From Bacteroidales bacterium (lineage in GTDB: Bacteria; Bacteroidota; Bacteroidia; Bacteroidales; UBA932): 34,780 nt of DNA. The notes under the pieces are model-generated. The model did not search any database and had not been told where the DNA came from. It saw only the letters and a list, made by a program, of their open reading frames with translations. Below, one piece after another: positions 34,737 to 34,780 of the stretch (the stretch's first letter is position 1; the number at the start of each line of letters is the position of its first letter). The stretch is from positions 1 through 34,780 of the forward strand of contig JAKSJN010000021.1 of assembly GCA_024402135.1 (NCBI GenBank), written 5' to 3'. Both the position numbers and the translations under genes were made by a program.

Positions 34737-34780
34737 GACTTTTGCAAGTTTTTTTAGAAAAGTTCTTCGATTGTGCGTTT
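34728..34780. other. Non-SusC sequence at the broken gene, possible mobile element end
   Basis: From about 34728 the sequence no longer encodes SusC in any frame and turns A/T-rich. On the minus strand a frame runs in from beyond the window and reads KRTIEELF before a stop (34756-34754), which could be the C-terminus of a transposase. The evidence is short; a deletion junction would look similar. Confidence 0.4.

Overview
The window looks like a chromosomal segment of a Bacteroidota bacterium of the order Bacteroidales; family and genus are not resolved here. The evidence is a SusC/SusD outer-membrane nutrient uptake locus, many Cys-anchored lipoproteins, a histone H1-like Lys/Ala-rich small protein, several start regions carrying the Bacteroidota promoter signature (a -7 box TAnnTTTG, some with a -33 TTTG about 19-21 bases upstream), and tRNA genes that do not encode CCA. 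Most of the sequence is compact housekeeping DNA in short operons, broken by a few accessory patches.

Left edge (1-870): the last-transcribed part of a toxin-antitoxin pair (RelB/DinJ-type antitoxin, then a PIN-domain toxin cut by the window edge), a small unrecognised lipoprotein, and a tRNA-Asp gene, all on the minus strand. 1041-4546 (+): nucleoside diphosphate kinase, then an unusual lipoprotein with a tyrosine-phosphatase-like C-terminal domain, a 38-residue microprotein and a small membrane protein. 4558-6744 (-): a secreted GH31 alpha-glucosidase. 6745-7310: a gene-free stretch of about 490 bases with two GC-rich repeat copies in inverted orientation around a stray tRNA-Asp 3' end, then a second, nearly identical tRNA-Asp with its terminator.

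7453-16468: core metabolism and envelope genes: monofunctional transglycosylase (mtgA), a two-headed carbohydrate esterase, glucose-6-phosphate isomerase (pgi), a tpiA-gpsA operon facing it, and the tyrS-rbfA-permease operon running away from tpiA. 16392-19583 (-): an exported operon of an M6 metalloprotease, a small lipoprotein and a lipoprotein with a flavin-reductase-like fold; its last gene overlaps the permease tail to tail. 19629-23515 (-): the histone-like gene with a structured 3' region, an rplY-pth operon, and a tyrosine recombinase (xerD) followed by a clostripain-family lipoprotein. 23588-27268 (+): a UvrA-family excision repair ATPase and a class A acid phosphatase.

Right edge (27445-34736, +): a SusC/SusD pair for glycan or peptide uptake, a hairpin, then a second SusC-type receptor with an extra STN signalling domain. 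This second receptor stops about 330 residues early, where the sequence turns abruptly into A/T-rich DNA unlike SusC. That DNA may be the end of an inserted mobile element and continues past the window. I see no CRISPR array, rRNA, phage or replication origin. The parts most worth a second look are the phosphatase lipoprotein/microprotein/membrane protein cassette, the inverted repeats between the duplicated tRNA-Asp genes, the protease/flavin-reductase-like lipoprotein operon, and the broken SusC.
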